Counted from the first letter of the stretch, positions 33,184 through 42,048 are shown. The stretch is 64,000 bases of DNA from Planctomycetota bacterium (GCA_016713175.1 JADJPQ010000003.1:1-64000); one strand, 5' to 3'. Notes: a model not told the origin generated them from the sequence alone. Numbers and translations are program-made.

Positions 33184-34326
33184 GCACTGCACGGCGGCGA
33201 GTGCCGCAGCCAGATCGCCGCGCACACCCTGACGCGCCAGACCATCGGCGAGCGCGGCGACGATCCGCCGGACGTTCTCCGGCCGAGCGCCATGCCCCAT
33301 CAACCCGATGCGGACGATCCGGCCAGCCAATGGTCCAAGCCCGCCACCGATCTCGATCCGCCACGCCTGGCGCAGGAAGGCGCGCAACGGCTTGTCGTCG
33401 ACGCCGGCCGGCAGGCGGACCGAGGTCAGCATCGGCGTCGCGATCGGATCGGGTACCAGCAACTGCAGGCCGAGCGCCTGCAGCGCAGCCCGCAGCGCGC
33501 GCGCGACATCGTCGTGCCGACGCGAACGCGCCGGCAGTCCTTCCGCCAGCACTTCGCCGAGCGCCGCATCGAGCGCCGCCACCAGACTGATCGGCGCGGT
33601 GTGATGGTACGCGCGGCCCGGCCCGAAGTAGCCGACCAGCAACGTGGTGTCGAAATAGAACGACGGCACCGGCGACCGCCGCGCGGCGACCCGCGCCAGC
33701 GCCCGCGGCGAGAACGTCACCGGCGACAACCCCGGCGGCGCCGACAGGCACTTCTGCGTGCCGGCGAATGCCGCATCGACACCGAGGGCATCCCACGACA
33801 ATTCGCGGCCACCGATGCTGGTCACGCAATCGACGACGAACAGGGCCCCGGCCGCTCGCGCCGCCGCGGCGATCTCGGGCAGCGGCTGCAGCACGCCGGT
33901 GCTGGTCTCGGCATGCACGACGGCAACCACGCGTGTCGGGCCGGTCGCGATGGCGCGTGCCATTGCCGCCGGATCGAGCGCCGTACCGAACTCGGCGGTC
34001 ACTTCGACGACCTCGGCCTGCAGCCGCCGCGCCAACTGCACCAGCCGTTGGCCAAACACGCCGTGCACGCCGATGACGATCCGATCGCCGGGCTCGAGCA
34101 GGTTCGTCAGCACTGCTTCCATGCCGGCTGAACCGGTGCCCGAGATCGGCAGCGTGAATTCGTTGCCAGTGCCGAACAGGGTCCGGAGTCCCGCCTGCAC
34201 GCGATCGACGATGGCGAGGAAGTCCGGATCGAGGTGGCCGAGAAGCGGCGCCGCCTGGGCCTGCCGCACCGCATGGCTCGTCGGCGACGGGCCGGGACCG
34301 GCAAGCAGGATCTCGGGTTGGTCCAT
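33181..34326 (-). CDS. PLP-dependent alanine-glyoxylate / serine-pyruvate-type aminotransferase
   Basis: 381 residues, fold-type I class V. MDQPEILLAGPGPSPTSHAVRQA is the N-terminal substrate region, SGTGSAGMEAVLTNLLEPGDRIV the phosphate-binding loop, AVVHAETSTGVLQPL and LFVVDCVTSIGG the cofactor Asp strand, and AFAGTQKCLSAPPGLSPV the Schiff-base Lys region. The closest families are alanine-glyoxylate and serine-pyruvate/phosphonopyruvate-type aminotransferases; the donor and acceptor cannot be fixed. It lies 15 bases upstream of gmhA and 59 bases downstream of the HEAT gene. Confidence 0.9.
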   Translation of the reverse strand: MDQPEILLAGPGPSPTSHAVRQAQAAPLLGHLDPDFLAIVDRVQAGLRTLFGTGNEFTLPISGTGSAGMEAVLTNLLEPGDRIVIGVHGVFGQRLVQLARRLQAEVVEVTAEFGTALDPAAMARAIATGPTRVVAVVHAETSTGVLQPLPEIAAAARAAGALFVVDCVTSIGGRELSWDALGVDAAFAGTQKCLSAPPGLSPVTFSPRALARVAARRSPVPSFYFDTTLLVGYFGPGRAYHHTAPISLVAALDAALGEVLAEGLPARSRRHDDVARALRAALQALGLQLLVPDPIATPMLTSVRLPAGVDDKPLRAFLRQAWRIEIGGGLGPLAGRIVRIGLMGHGARPENVRRIVAALADGLARQGVRGDLAAALAAVQC

Positions 34327-34385
34327 GCCGGCAGCGGAACGGCACGGACCAGCGTTGTCCAGCCTGCGCTGCGCTCCGGCGGCTC

Positions 34386-36251
34386 TCAGCGCCCTTGTGG
34401 CGGCGCAACCAGCGCGCGCAGCGCCTCGTCGACGCTCATGCGTTCCCGCACCTCGTCCTCCAGTTCGACGAACGTGGCGAGCAGGCGCTCTGGCTGCCGC
34501 CGTTCAGCCAGCCAGGCCGGCAACTCGTCGGCGTCCAGGCCGAAGTGCTCGGCGATCGGAACGGTCAGGTCGTCGATGCCAGCGCCCACCAGCGCCAGCG
34601 CACACGCCGCCCGCAGCTCGTCGTCGAGCAGTCGGCTGCAGCGCTTGCGCGCGTAGCCATCGCCGAGATCCTGGTGTCCCCATTCCCTGCGCTCGGCACC
34701 CGCTCGCGCCGCCGACTTGACGCGTTCGTCGCCGAGCAGACCACGCCGGGCGGCCGCCGCCAGACCGGCGAGGACCAACCGCGGTCGGCCACTGCCGCAG
34801 GCCGCGACGATGGCGGCATCGGGAGCGGTGGGCCCAGCGGTCACGACCGCCAGCACTTCGACGGCATCGCCGACGTAGGCATTGTCGTTGGCCGAGACGA
34901 TCCTCGCCAATCGGTCTTCGAGATCGGGAATGGCGGCCGCCGGGGCGCCGATCCGGACCAGCAGACAGAACATCGGCATCGTCTGCGGCGCATTGGCCAG
35001 GGGCAGCGCATCGAGAACGGAGTCCGCCAGTTCGGCCGTGCCACCGCCGGCCATCCGCAGCGTGTCGTCGAGGAACGCGATGCCGGCATCGGTCCGCAGC
35101 AGCCCACCGGCCAGCCCGCTCAGGATCCGGGTAGCCCTCGCGTCGGCTGGCAACGCCGCAGTCGGAACCTGCTGCCCGTGCACGAACGCCGAGAACCGAT
35201 CCAGCAACTCCACGACCGCCGGTGAAGCCTCCGCTGCCCGGACGTCGCGCAACAGGCGCTGCGCCGAACGCTCGCAGACGATGCGGAGACGTCGCGACGT
35301 TCCCTCGGCGCCGGCCACCCGGAACAACTGCGGCATGCCTGGCAAGGCGGCGAGGCCCCAACCTTCCAGCGCATTGGCCGCGAACTCCCGCACTTCGGCG
35401 TTGCCGTCATCGAGCAGATCGACGACATCGCGCACCGTCGCGGACTCGGGCGCAGGACCGGCCCGCAAGCGCTGCAGGGCCTCGCACTTGGTTTCGGCCG
35501 AGTCGTGCCAGAGGAGCCCCCGGGTCACCTGGGCACGATCGACCTCGACGCCGTATCGCTCGAGCATCTGGGCGAGGTCCCCGACCGCCCACCATTGCGA
35601 CCCACCGCCCGGGGTCTGCAGCACCTTCGCGAACCGGATCTCGGCGGCCTCGACGACCTCGGCCGTCGCCAGCTCCGGTCGATCGACGACCGCGATTGCC
35701 GCGGCCCGCCACGCGGCCGGATCGTCATCTTCCTCCAGATAACTACACAGGATCTCTGCCGCCGGCACCGGACCAGCGCGAAGCCGGCGTTCCGCGGTCT
35801 GCACCGATGAGATGCTGCGGGCGGACACCCGACCGATCCGGAGCGAGTTCGCGATCTTGCGACAACCCGCGAGATCCTCGACGCTTGGAACCAGTTGCAG
35901 CAGCCAACGGATCCCGGCCACGATCACGGCTTCGTCCGTCGCGGTATTGAGCAGCGCGACGACATCGGGAACGACCGGCGCGGCTTCGGCGCCGAGACGG
36001 CGCAAGACCATCAGCGCCGCGAGCTGCGTGGCCGCATCGCGGTCCCGCTCGGCGGCCGCGCTGGCCATGAAGTCGCGCAGTGGCGGAATGGCCTGCCGCC
36101 CGACCTCGACCAACCGTTCGACGGCGGCGGCACGGCGTCTGGGGTCGGATAGTGCTTGGACGAGTTCGGCCGGCGACTGTGCCAGCAGCGAAGTGGCAAA
36201 CGACACGGCCAGGACGACGCGGCCCACGACCGGGGAGAGCGAGAGGGGCAT
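34386..36251 (-). CDS. Exported HEAT-repeat protein
   Basis: 621 residues from MPLSLSPVVGRVVLAVSFATSLLAQ, a signal peptide; the open frame extends 108 residues further but as Arg/Ser-rich sequence. HEAT-like units: RRRAAAVERLVEVGRQAIPPLRDFM, AALMVLRRLGAEAAPVVPDVVALLN, VRDVVDLLDDGNAEVREFAANALEGWG. Helical throughout, no catalytic motif. Such proteins are often numerous in Planctomycetota genomes. A TAGACT hexamer lies 44 bases upstream (36301-36296). Function unknown; presumed protein binding outside the cytoplasm. Confidence 0.8.
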   Translation of the reverse strand: MPLSLSPVVGRVVLAVSFATSLLAQSPAELVQALSDPRRRAAAVERLVEVGRQAIPPLRDFMASAAAERDRDAATQLAALMVLRRLGAEAAPVVPDVVALLNTATDEAVIVAGIRWLLQLVPSVEDLAGCRKIANSLRIGRVSARSISSVQTAERRLRAGPVPAAEILCSYLEEDDDPAAWRAAAIAVVDRPELATAEVVEAAEIRFAKVLQTPGGGSQWWAVGDLAQMLERYGVEVDRAQVTRGLLWHDSAETKCEALQRLRAGPAPESATVRDVVDLLDDGNAEVREFAANALEGWGLAALPGMPQLFRVAGAEGTSRRLRIVCERSAQRLLRDVRAAEASPAVVELLDRFSAFVHGQQVPTAALPADARATRILSGLAGGLLRTDAGIAFLDDTLRMAGGGTAELADSVLDALPLANAPQTMPMFCLLVRIGAPAAAIPDLEDRLARIVSANDNAYVGDAVEVLAVVTAGPTAPDAAIVAACGSGRPRLVLAGLAAAARRGLLGDERVKSAARAGAERREWGHQDLGDGYARKRCSRLLDDELRAACALALVGAGIDDLTVPIAEHFGLDADELPAWLAERRQPERLLATFVELEDEVRERMSVDEALRALVAPPQGR

Positions 36252-36354
36252 ACGCAACTCCGGCAGGGATGCCGGCGAGGGCTGCCGGCGCCGACAGTCT
36301 AGCCGGCGGCGGCCTGGGAGTTTCGCAACAGCCGCCCCGGTGTCAGCGAACGCT

Positions 36355-36708
36355 TCAGAACGGCTTGGTGGCGGCGACCCCGAGCCAGGCGGCTGCCGCA
36401 CCGATCGCGAGCACCATGAACAGGGCGCCGCCACGCGGCAGCAGGCCACGGCCGACCAGCGTCGGCATCGCTCCCAACACCAGCCAGCCACCGAGCTTGG
36501 CCCAGACCCAGGCCGGCATGCCGAGTCCGGACTTGTGCGCGAACCCGATACCGCCGACCAGCACCGCCAACGCACCCAGGCCGTGCAGCATCAGGAACAT
36601 CCGGTTCGGCTTCTGCCCGGGACCGGCGGTCGCCAACACCCCGCCCAGCCCCAGGAACAGCACGACCAGGCCGAGCACGTGGATCAGACGGTAGGTTTCC
36701 GGTGTCAT
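36355..36708 (-). CDS. Small four-TM membrane protein
   Basis: 117 residues from MTPETYRLIHVLGLVVLFLG; the upstream Met at 36768 would add a non-hydrophobic leader. Four TM segments (about 7-25, 36-53, 62-82, 88-108) are joined by short loops; TAGPGQKPNRMFLMLHGLGAL and FAHKSGLGMPAWVWAKLGGW are characteristic. The arrangement recalls small SirB/DUF2269-like membrane proteins, but I cannot assign a family. It precedes the HEAT gene by 103 bases and diverges from the phosphodiesterase gene. The start is supported by the -10-like TACGTT 10 bases upstream. Confidence 0.7.
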   Translation of the reverse strand: MTPETYRLIHVLGLVVLFLGLGGVLATAGPGQKPNRMFLMLHGLGALAVLVGGIGFAHKSGLGMPAWVWAKLGGWLVLGAMPTLVGRGLLPRGGALFMVLAIGAAAAWLGVAATKPF

Positions 36709-36718
36709 CAGGAGCGCG

Positions 36719-36746
36719 AACGTAGCACACGGCGGCAGCCGCCGAA
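36719..36746 (-). promoter_or_regulatory. Putative promoter of the small membrane-protein gene
   Basis: On the minus strand TTCGGC (36746-36741), 16 bases, TACGTT (36724-36719), then 10 bases to the ATG at 36708. Same geometry as the promoter proposed for mqnC. Confidence 0.4.
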
Positions 36747-36792
36747 CCACCTGAGTGTTTCCCGGCAAGCGCCGGCCAGCGACACTGTTCGG

Positions 36793-37590
36793 GTGCCCTC
36801 ACCCCACCCGGTGTTCCAGCGGCTGCACGAACTCGCCCGCCAAAGCCCGATCGTCGTCGCTCACCGTGGCAACAGCAGCGAGTTCGCCGAGAACACGCTG
36901 CCGGCATTCCTGTCCGCGAAGGACCTCGGCGTCGCGATGCAGGAGTTCGACGTCCGGACCACCCGTGATGGGCAACTGGTCTGCATCCACGACGAGACCG
37001 TCGACCGGACGACGGATGCCGGCACGCGACTGGGGCCCGGAGCGATGGTCGCGCAACTGCGCGGCGCCGAACTCGCGCAGCTCGACGCCGGATGCTGGCG
37101 CGGCGACGCCGCCGGCGCGCGGATCCCGACGCTCGCGGAAGTCCTCGCCGCCGTCGACCCGGCGGTGGCGATGATCGAACACAAGGCCGGAACAGCGGTC
37201 GCCTACCTGGCCGAACTGCGACGCCTGGGCCGCGGCAGTGCCGTGTTGCTGCAGTCGTTCGACTGGGACTTCGTCGCCGCAGTCGCGGCATCGGCGCCGG
37301 AGACCGCGCTGGCACTCCTCGGGCCTCGCCATGCCGGCGAACGACTCGACGCGGCAGTCATCGAGCAAGCGGTGGCGCTGCGGGCGGGCATGCTGCATTG
37401 GTGCGCAAGCGAGGTCACGAGTGACGCCGTCGAGCACGTGCACGGAGCCGGCCTGATGCTGTGCACCTACACGACCGATCATGAGGCCGAGGCGATCGGA
37501 CTGGCGGGCCTGGGGGTCGAGGCGTTCTGCACCAACCGTCCGGCCGCGATGTTGCGATTGCAGCAGCACGGCCGGCTGGCGCGCAGATGA
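36793..37590 (+). CDS. Glycerophosphodiester phosphodiesterase family protein
   Basis: 265 residues from the GTG opening VPSPHPVFQRLHELA, the last start before the first motif IVVAHRGNSSEFAENTLPAF. The metal and catalytic residues of the GDPD barrel follow in QEFDVRTTRDGQLVCIHDETVDRTTD (E-x-D and the HD pair), MIEHKAG and the closing GLMLCTYTTDHEAE...FCTNRP. These enzymes split glycerophosphodiesters into glycerol 3-phosphate and an alcohol. No signal peptide is seen, so it is probably cytoplasmic. A GACACT hexamer sits just upstream. Divergent from the small membrane-protein gene. Confidence 0.9.
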   Translation: MPSPHPVFQRLHELARQSPIVVAHRGNSSEFAENTLPAFLSAKDLGVAMQEFDVRTTRDGQLVCIHDETVDRTTDAGTRLGPGAMVAQLRGAELAQLDAGCWRGDAAGARIPTLAEVLAAVDPAVAMIEHKAGTAVAYLAELRRLGRGSAVLLQSFDWDFVAAVAASAPETALALLGPRHAGERLDAAVIEQAVALRAGMLHWCASEVTSDAVEHVHGAGLMLCTYTTDHEAEAIGLAGLGVEAFCTNRPAAMLRLQQHGRLARR

Positions 37591-37607
37591 GGCCCGCGCG
37601 GCTGAGT

Positions 37608-37643
37608 GCCGCGGTCAGGGAAGGCGCCGCGGTCAGAAAAGGC
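37608..37643. repeat. 18-bp tandem direct repeat at the convergent 3' ends
   Basis: GCCGCGGTCAGGGAAGGC (37608-37625) is followed directly by GCCGCGGTCAGAAAAGGC (37626-37643), 16 of 18 identical. The second copy contains the stop codon of the gene ending at 37633. Probably a small slippage duplication. Confidence 0.6.
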
Positions 37644-38076
37644 GAAGCTCGAAGCCGTTCGGTTTCACGGCAATCTGGATGATGTAGCCACGCCGCTGGC
37701 CGTCCATGATGATCACGTCGGCGCTGTTCAGGCCCGCCGTTCGGACCGCCTGCAAGGCACTCGCGCTGATGAACACTTCGTGCCCACTGACCCCGATCGC
37801 GGCCGCCGACTGCAGCACGGTGCTGGCGAACGTCGCGGTCGGCTCAGACATCCGGGAATCGACGCGGCACAACTCGCCGGGTGACGACTCGGCAACCTCG
37901 CGCGTGGCCCGTGGCTCCGCCACGTTGATGGCCGGCCCACCCGAGCCGAATTGGCGCATGCTCGGCAGGATCCAGACCCCGCCGTCGCCGCCGCCGCCAC
38001 CCCCGCCGCCGAGCACCGGCAGCACGAGCAGCAACGCCGCGAGAATGAACCCGACGCTTCTTTGCAGCGCCTTCAT
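37633..38076 (-). CDS. Small exported protein with poly-Gly linker, last gene of sigma operon
   Basis: 147 residues. MKALQRSVGFILAALLLVLPVL is a signal or anchor, directly followed by a run of eight Gly. The remainder is soluble with two parts: GVWILPSMRQFGSGG and a C-terminal region (about 85-147) SGHEVFISASALQAVRTAGLNSADVIIMDGQRRG ending in ELRLF. No family recognised. Starts one base after the stop of the anti-sigma gene, so it is almost certainly translated from the same mRNA as the ECF sigma and anti-sigma factors. Inference: an envelope component or sensor of that sigma system. Confidence 0.6.
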   Translation of the reverse strand: MKALQRSVGFILAALLLVLPVLGGGGGGGGDGGVWILPSMRQFGSGGPAINVAEPRATREVAESSPGELCRVDSRMSEPTATFASTVLQSAAAIGVSGHEVFISASALQAVRTAGLNSADVIIMDGQRRGYIIQIAVKPNGFELRLF

Positions 38077-38077
38077 C

Positions 38078-39115
38078 TCAACATGCCTCTTTCGTGTGGA
38101 CAGGGAACCAGGCCGGGAAACTCCGCTCGAGCCGGATCGCCGCCTCGGGATGGCTGCGCAGCAGGTGCACGAACTGGCTGCGACGCGTCAACTCGCGCGC
38201 CACGGCGGCGCGCTTGTGCGGCAGTTCCTCGTGCAATCGCTGGAACCATGAGTGGCTTTCCTCGAACCGGCCAAGCAGGCCGTAGGCCAGAGCGAGGTTG
38301 AAGTATGCCATGCCAAAGCGCGGTTGCGACTGGACCACCCCGGATTCCACCAGTTGGGTCAGCAACTGCGCCGCGCCTTCGCAGTCGCCCTCGTCGAGGT
38401 GGACATTGCCGAGGTTGAGCAGGGCAAACGCCCGCATGATGCGGTCGTCCGTACCGGTGAGGACCTGCGTGAACTGTCGCCGGGCCAAACCACGCTGGCC
38501 GCGCACATGGTGCACCAGCCCCAGGTAGATCCTGGCCTCGTGATGATCTGACTGCAGAACCAGACACTCCGCCAACAGCCGTTGGCCTTTGCCAAGGTTC
38601 TCGGTCGGTGTGCGCAGATGGCCCTGGTCGAACAGTTCCTTGGCCGCAACCCAGGTTCCCGACGAGGACGCGCTGCCGCCAGTCAACCGGGTCACTTCGT
38701 CCACCAGATTGCGCCCGCGCATCGCCATGTCGGGTACCGGCACGGGTTCCTTCGCGACTTCCCGCGAGAAGTCCGGAGACAACCCCATCAACACGAAGCC
38801 ACGGCCGAGTTCGTAGAGGATCTGCCCAAGTCGCTGCTGATTCTCCATCAGCTGACGGCGAAGCCGTCCGGCCGCCCCACTCTCGGATGGAACCGCGTCC
38901 GCCGAGCCGTCCTCGCTGGCGTCCAGGCAACGATGCAACCTGGCCTGTGTGCGGATGCTCTCGAGGAACCCGCGACATTGGGCACACACGTCCGAATGCA
39001 CCATGACCCGGCGCACGGACGGTGCGTCGAGCTCGCCATCGAGCATCGCCGACAGATCGACCTGGATCTGCAAGCAAGGGTCGCTGCCGCGTTCGAGCGT
39101 AAGTGGTGACTGCAT
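38078..39115 (-). CDS. Zinc-binding anti-sigma factor with TPR-like region
   Basis: 345 residues from MQSPLTLERGSDPC; a slightly longer start is possible. The N-terminus has the ZAS pattern Cys14...His40-x3-Cys44-x2-Cys47 (HSDVCAQC), used by zinc anti-sigma factors to hold an ECF sigma factor. From about 150 onward there are TPR-like helical pairs (LAECLVLQSDHHEARIYLGLVHHVRGQRGLARRQF, AFALLNLGNVHLDEGDCEGAAQLL, AYFNLALAYGLLGRFEESHSWF). No clear TM helix is seen, so it may be a cytoplasmic sensor. It starts 30 bases after the sigma gene, same strand, which supports the pairing. Confidence 0.8.
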   Translation of the reverse strand: MQSPLTLERGSDPCLQIQVDLSAMLDGELDAPSVRRVMVHSDVCAQCRGFLESIRTQARLHRCLDASEDGSADAVPSESGAAGRLRRQLMENQQRLGQILYELGRGFVLMGLSPDFSREVAKEPVPVPDMAMRGRNLVDEVTRLTGGSASSSGTWVAAKELFDQGHLRTPTENLGKGQRLLAECLVLQSDHHEARIYLGLVHHVRGQRGLARRQFTQVLTGTDDRIMRAFALLNLGNVHLDEGDCEGAAQLLTQLVESGVVQSQPRFGMAYFNLALAYGLLGRFEESHSWFQRLHEELPHKRAAVARELTRRSQFVHLLRSHPEAAIRLERSFPAWFPVHTKEAC

Positions 39116-39145
39116 GAGACAGCAGAACAAGTCGTGAGCGAAGCC

Positions 39146-39934
39146 TCAGTTACACACGGAAGCTCCGGTCCCGAGCTGACCCAGCGACTGCTCCATGCCC
39201 CGGAAGATCTTGCGGCGACCACGGAAGATCACCATCTTCAGGTTCTCGAGCCGGATGCCGAGGTCAGCGGCGGCGTCCTTGTAGGAAATCCCATCGACTT
39301 CGACCAACGTGAGCGCGCGGCGCTCCTTGGCCGACAGCTTCTGGAAGTGCAACAGGTAGAGGTTGAGGTAGAGGCAGTACGCGTGGTTGACGGTCGCCGC
39401 GCTCTCCGCTTCGGAGGCAACACGCTCCGGGGAACGGGTGTGCTTGTCCTCGGGCTGCAACAGCTCTTCGTCGAGCTCGAGGAAGCGGGACAGCCGCGTC
39501 TGGCCCTTGAGGAACTTCAGCAGCGTGTTGCGCACGATCCGGTGTCCCCAGTTGCGGAACGCATCGGCCTCGTCCGACAAGAACCGGTGCGGATACCGGT
39601 AGATGTTCAAGAACACCTCTTGCAGCACGTCCTGCGCATCGACGTGCTGATGGGTGCGGCGCAGCTGCGCCTGGATCGCAACCAGGAACGCGCCGCGGTT
39701 CAGCTCGAACAGCAGCGCGAACACCGCCGGATCACCGGAGTTCTTGTAGGTCTCCATGACGCACGTGCTGAGCCAGTCCGAACGTTCCTGTTCGCTGGTC
39801 ATCGACGCACCCGCGCGAGGAGGCTCGCTGTTGGCGAGCCTCTGCAGCGCCGGGTCTCCAGTGCGTTCCCACAACTCCAGCAGCCGGGCCTTCAGGGCCT
39901 CGCGCGCGGGGGCAGCTTGGGCGACGTGCAACAT
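39146..39934 (-). CDS. ECF-type RNA polymerase sigma factor with N-terminal extension
   Basis: 262 residues from MLHVAQAAPAREALK, with Shine-Dalgarno GGAGG at 39945-39941 six bases before the ATG. Region 2 is HVDAQDVLQEVFLNIYRYPHRFLSDEADAFRNWGHRIVRNTLLKFLK; region 4 is LSAKERRALTLVEVDGISYKDAAADLGI...MVIFRGRRKIF. The first ~55 residues are an extension not typical of ECF factors; a start at the second Met (MTSEQERSDW) would remove it, but the clear Shine-Dalgarno favours the upstream ATG. Co-directional with the anti-sigma and small exported genes. A GGAAC-type promoter candidate at 40013-40038 suggests autoregulation. Confidence 0.88.
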   Translation of the reverse strand: MLHVAQAAPAREALKARLLELWERTGDPALQRLANSEPPRAGASMTSEQERSDWLSTCVMETYKNSGDPAVFALLFELNRGAFLVAIQAQLRRTHQHVDAQDVLQEVFLNIYRYPHRFLSDEADAFRNWGHRIVRNTLLKFLKGQTRLSRFLELDEELLQPEDKHTRSPERVASEAESAATVNHAYCLYLNLYLLHFQKLSAKERRALTLVEVDGISYKDAAADLGIRLENLKMVIFRGRRKIFRGMEQSLGQLGTGASVCN

Positions 39935-40012
39935 GGCGATCCTCCGGGGTAGGTAGGGACCCGGCGACACAAAGACCGGGTCATCGTGCCATAGCCGAGC
40001 CGTCCTGGGAAG

Positions 40013-40054
40013 TAACGAGGACGTACCACAAGCGTTCCGGGAATTTCACGGAAC
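40013..40054 (-). promoter_or_regulatory. Putative ECF-type promoter and dyad upstream of the sigma gene
   Basis: On the minus strand GGAAC (40038-40034), 16 bases, CGTTA (40017-40013), about 80 bases before the sigma start. GGAAC is the usual -35 core of ECF promoters. The GGAAC is also one arm of a dyad GTTCCG (40034-40039) / CGGAAC (40049-40054) with 9-base loop. Autoregulation is an inference. Confidence 0.35.
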
Positions 40055-40083
40055 TTCGACTCTACCCAGCGCGCCGCGATGTT

Positions 40084-40839
40084 TCAGTTCGGCTCGACCG
40101 TATTCGGAATGCGCAGCACGATGCTGACTCCACCGGATCCGAATTCGTCGGACAGAACTTCGACGGCCAGGTCACGGGCGAGGCGCCGGAATCGACTCAC
40201 CAGCTCAGGCTCATCGATCTCTCCGGGCTCACCCGCGCCAACGATCCGGACGTTCTGCCAGCCGCCGTTCTCGCCGATCTCGATCGCGATCGCGGCTCTC
40301 CCACCGGTGCGGCAGAAGACCAGCGCCAACGCGGCCTCGAGCAGGTCAGCCAGCCGGCCGACCTGGCCGCACCAGGCATGGGTCGTGGCACCAAGAACGC
40401 CAACCGTCGCACCGTCGTGGTTGGACGAGAACTCCGCAGCCACCCGCTGGCAGACCGCCGACATGTCGATCACCTGCTGCCCGGCCTTCGCGCGTCGGCA
40501 CTCCACCGCCAGATCCGTGTGCACCGCCTGCGACCAATCGAGGATCTCGGTCAACGTGTGGATCTGCCCCTTGAGCCTGGCCCGCGTCTCTTCGTGAACC
40601 GACGTGTCCATCTCGCCGAGCGTCGCACGCATCTCGCCGAGGAAGCGCTCCTGGCACTCCACCAGCGACTGCAACCGGGCCCCCAATGCCGCGACCGCCT
40701 CACTGCCCGCGTGCAGCCCGGCGCGCCAACTCGTCGGCAACGGCTCGCGCGTGACGACCTCGAGGCGCTCGCGCGGCGGCTTGGGCAGCACGAACGACGG
40801 CGCGGATTCGACGGGCGACTTGGTCTGGGCTGCAGTCAT
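40084..40839 (-). CDS. Degenerate histidine-kinase-like protein
   Basis: 251 residues from MTAAQTKSPVESAPS; the longer open frame upstream is antisense to queG. Residues about 45-120 form a coiled-coil, DHp-like hairpin without a convincing phospho-His (ARLKGQIHTLTEILDWSQAVH). Residues about 145-245 follow the order of HATPase_c strands (GRLADLLEAALALVF, IAIEI, VRIVGAGEPGEIDEPELVSRFRRLARDLAVEVL, GVSIVLRIP), but the N-box Asn and the DxGxG loop are missing. It is therefore probably a pseudokinase or adaptor. It stands alone on this strand, diverging from queG; its stop is 150 bases upstream of the sigma gene. Confidence 0.55.
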   Translation of the reverse strand: MTAAQTKSPVESAPSFVLPKPPRERLEVVTREPLPTSWRAGLHAGSEAVAALGARLQSLVECQERFLGEMRATLGEMDTSVHEETRARLKGQIHTLTEILDWSQAVHTDLAVECRRAKAGQQVIDMSAVCQRVAAEFSSNHDGATVGVLGATTHAWCGQVGRLADLLEAALALVFCRTGGRAAIAIEIGENGGWQNVRIVGAGEPGEIDEPELVSRFRRLARDLAVEVLSDEFGSGGVSIVLRIPNTVEPN

Positions 40840-40926
40840 GGGAACCGTCCGACGCGAAGGGGGGCTGAGATAGAGTCCATCGAACGGATGCCGGCCGTAG
40901 CTTGAGCGGCACGCACCGGTTGCCCC

Positions 40927-42048
40927 ATGCCCATCCGCCCCGAACTGGTCCGCGAACTCGCTTCCGACGCAGGCTTCGATCTGGTGCGTTTTGGCCCGGC
41001 CGACCCCGGCCCGGACGGGAACCGATTCGTCGAGTGGCTCGAAGCCGGCCGCCACGGCCAGATGCGGTACCTCGAAGACAACCGCGCGCGGATCCTCGAT
41101 CCCAGGCTGTGGCGCCAGGGGGTCCGTTCTGCGATCGCCCTCGCGGTCGACTACGGCGGTCCCGCAGCCGTGCTGCCCGGCGGCGGTCGCATCGCTCGCT
41201 ATGCCCAAGGTCGGGACTACCACCGCTGGCTGCGCGACCGCGTGTTCGCGTTGCGCCAACGACTCGAAGCGGCGGGGGTTCCGTACGGCTCGATGAACGG
41301 TGGCGCCGATGCGGTGCCGGTGCTGGAACGGGCACTCGCCGTTCGCGCCGGGATCGGCTTCCTGGCCAAGAGCGCGATGGTGATCTCGCCGACTCACGGT
41401 CCGTACCTGCAGCTCGCCGAACTGCTGACCGGCATGGAGCTGCCGCCAGACGAGCCGGCACCCGGATCCTGCGGCACCTGCACCGCGTGCCTCGATGCCT
41501 GCCCGACGCAGGCGATCGTCGCACCGCACGAGGTCGATGCGCGCCGCTGTCTGAGCTACACGACGATCGAACTGCGCGGGCCGATCCCAGGCGACCTGCG
41601 CGCGGCCCAAGGTGATCGGTTCTTCGGCTGCGATGTCTGTCTCGAAGTGTGTCCATTCACCAGTCGCAGCCGGGCTCGCGATCTGCACGGCGATCAGCGG
41701 CCACCGGATTTGCGTCCGCACCAGATCGTGCAGACGTGGACGTTGGTCGACGTGTTGGCGATGGACGACGCGCGCTACCAGGCCGAGTTCACCGGCACGG
41801 CAATGCGACGCGCCACCCGTTCGGGTCTGCGCCGCAACGCCGCGGTGGTGCTCGGCAACCTCGGTGACCCACAGGCGCTACCTGCGCTCATCGCCGCGCT
41901 CACGGATGAAGATCCGGTGGTTCGCAGCCACGCCGGCTGGGCAATCGGGCGACTCGATCACCGCCATCCCGCACTCGCGGCGGCGCTGGCGCGCGAATCG
42001 GCTCCAGACGTCGCCGCCGAACTCGAGGCTGCGATCACCGGCGGATGA
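40927..42048 (+). CDS. queG: Epoxyqueuosine reductase
   Basis: 373 residues. QueG performs the last step of queuosine synthesis in tRNA, reducing the epoxide with cobalamin and iron-sulphur clusters. The reductive core includes DAVPVLERALAVRAGIGFLAKSAMVISP, with the conserved Asp before PVLER. Ferredoxin clusters: CGTCTACLDACPTQAI and FFGCDVCLEVCPF. The C-terminal LGDPQALPALIAALTDEDPVVRSHAGWAIGRLD is the expected HEAT-like module. Normal length. No other queuosine gene is nearby. The start at 40927 lies 23 bases after TAGCTT. Divergent from the kinase-like gene. Confidence 0.93.
   Translation: MPIRPELVRELASDAGFDLVRFGPADPGPDGNRFVEWLEAGRHGQMRYLEDNRARILDPRLWRQGVRSAIALAVDYGGPAAVLPGGGRIARYAQGRDYHRWLRDRVFALRQRLEAAGVPYGSMNGGADAVPVLERALAVRAGIGFLAKSAMVISPTHGPYLQLAELLTGMELPPDEPAPGSCGTCTACLDACPTQAIVAPHEVDARRCLSYTTIELRGPIPGDLRAAQGDRFFGCDVCLEVCPFTSRSRARDLHGDQRPPDLRPHQIVQTWTLVDVLAMDDARYQAEFTGTAMRRATRSGLRRNAAVVLGNLGDPQALPALIAALTDEDPVVRSHAGWAIGRLDHRHPALAAALARESAPDVAAELEAAITGG

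Noticed and set aside
37608..37643. 18-bp tandem repeat as an operator
   Set aside because: It lies at the convergent 3' ends of two genes and contains a stop codon; more likely slippage duplication than a control site.
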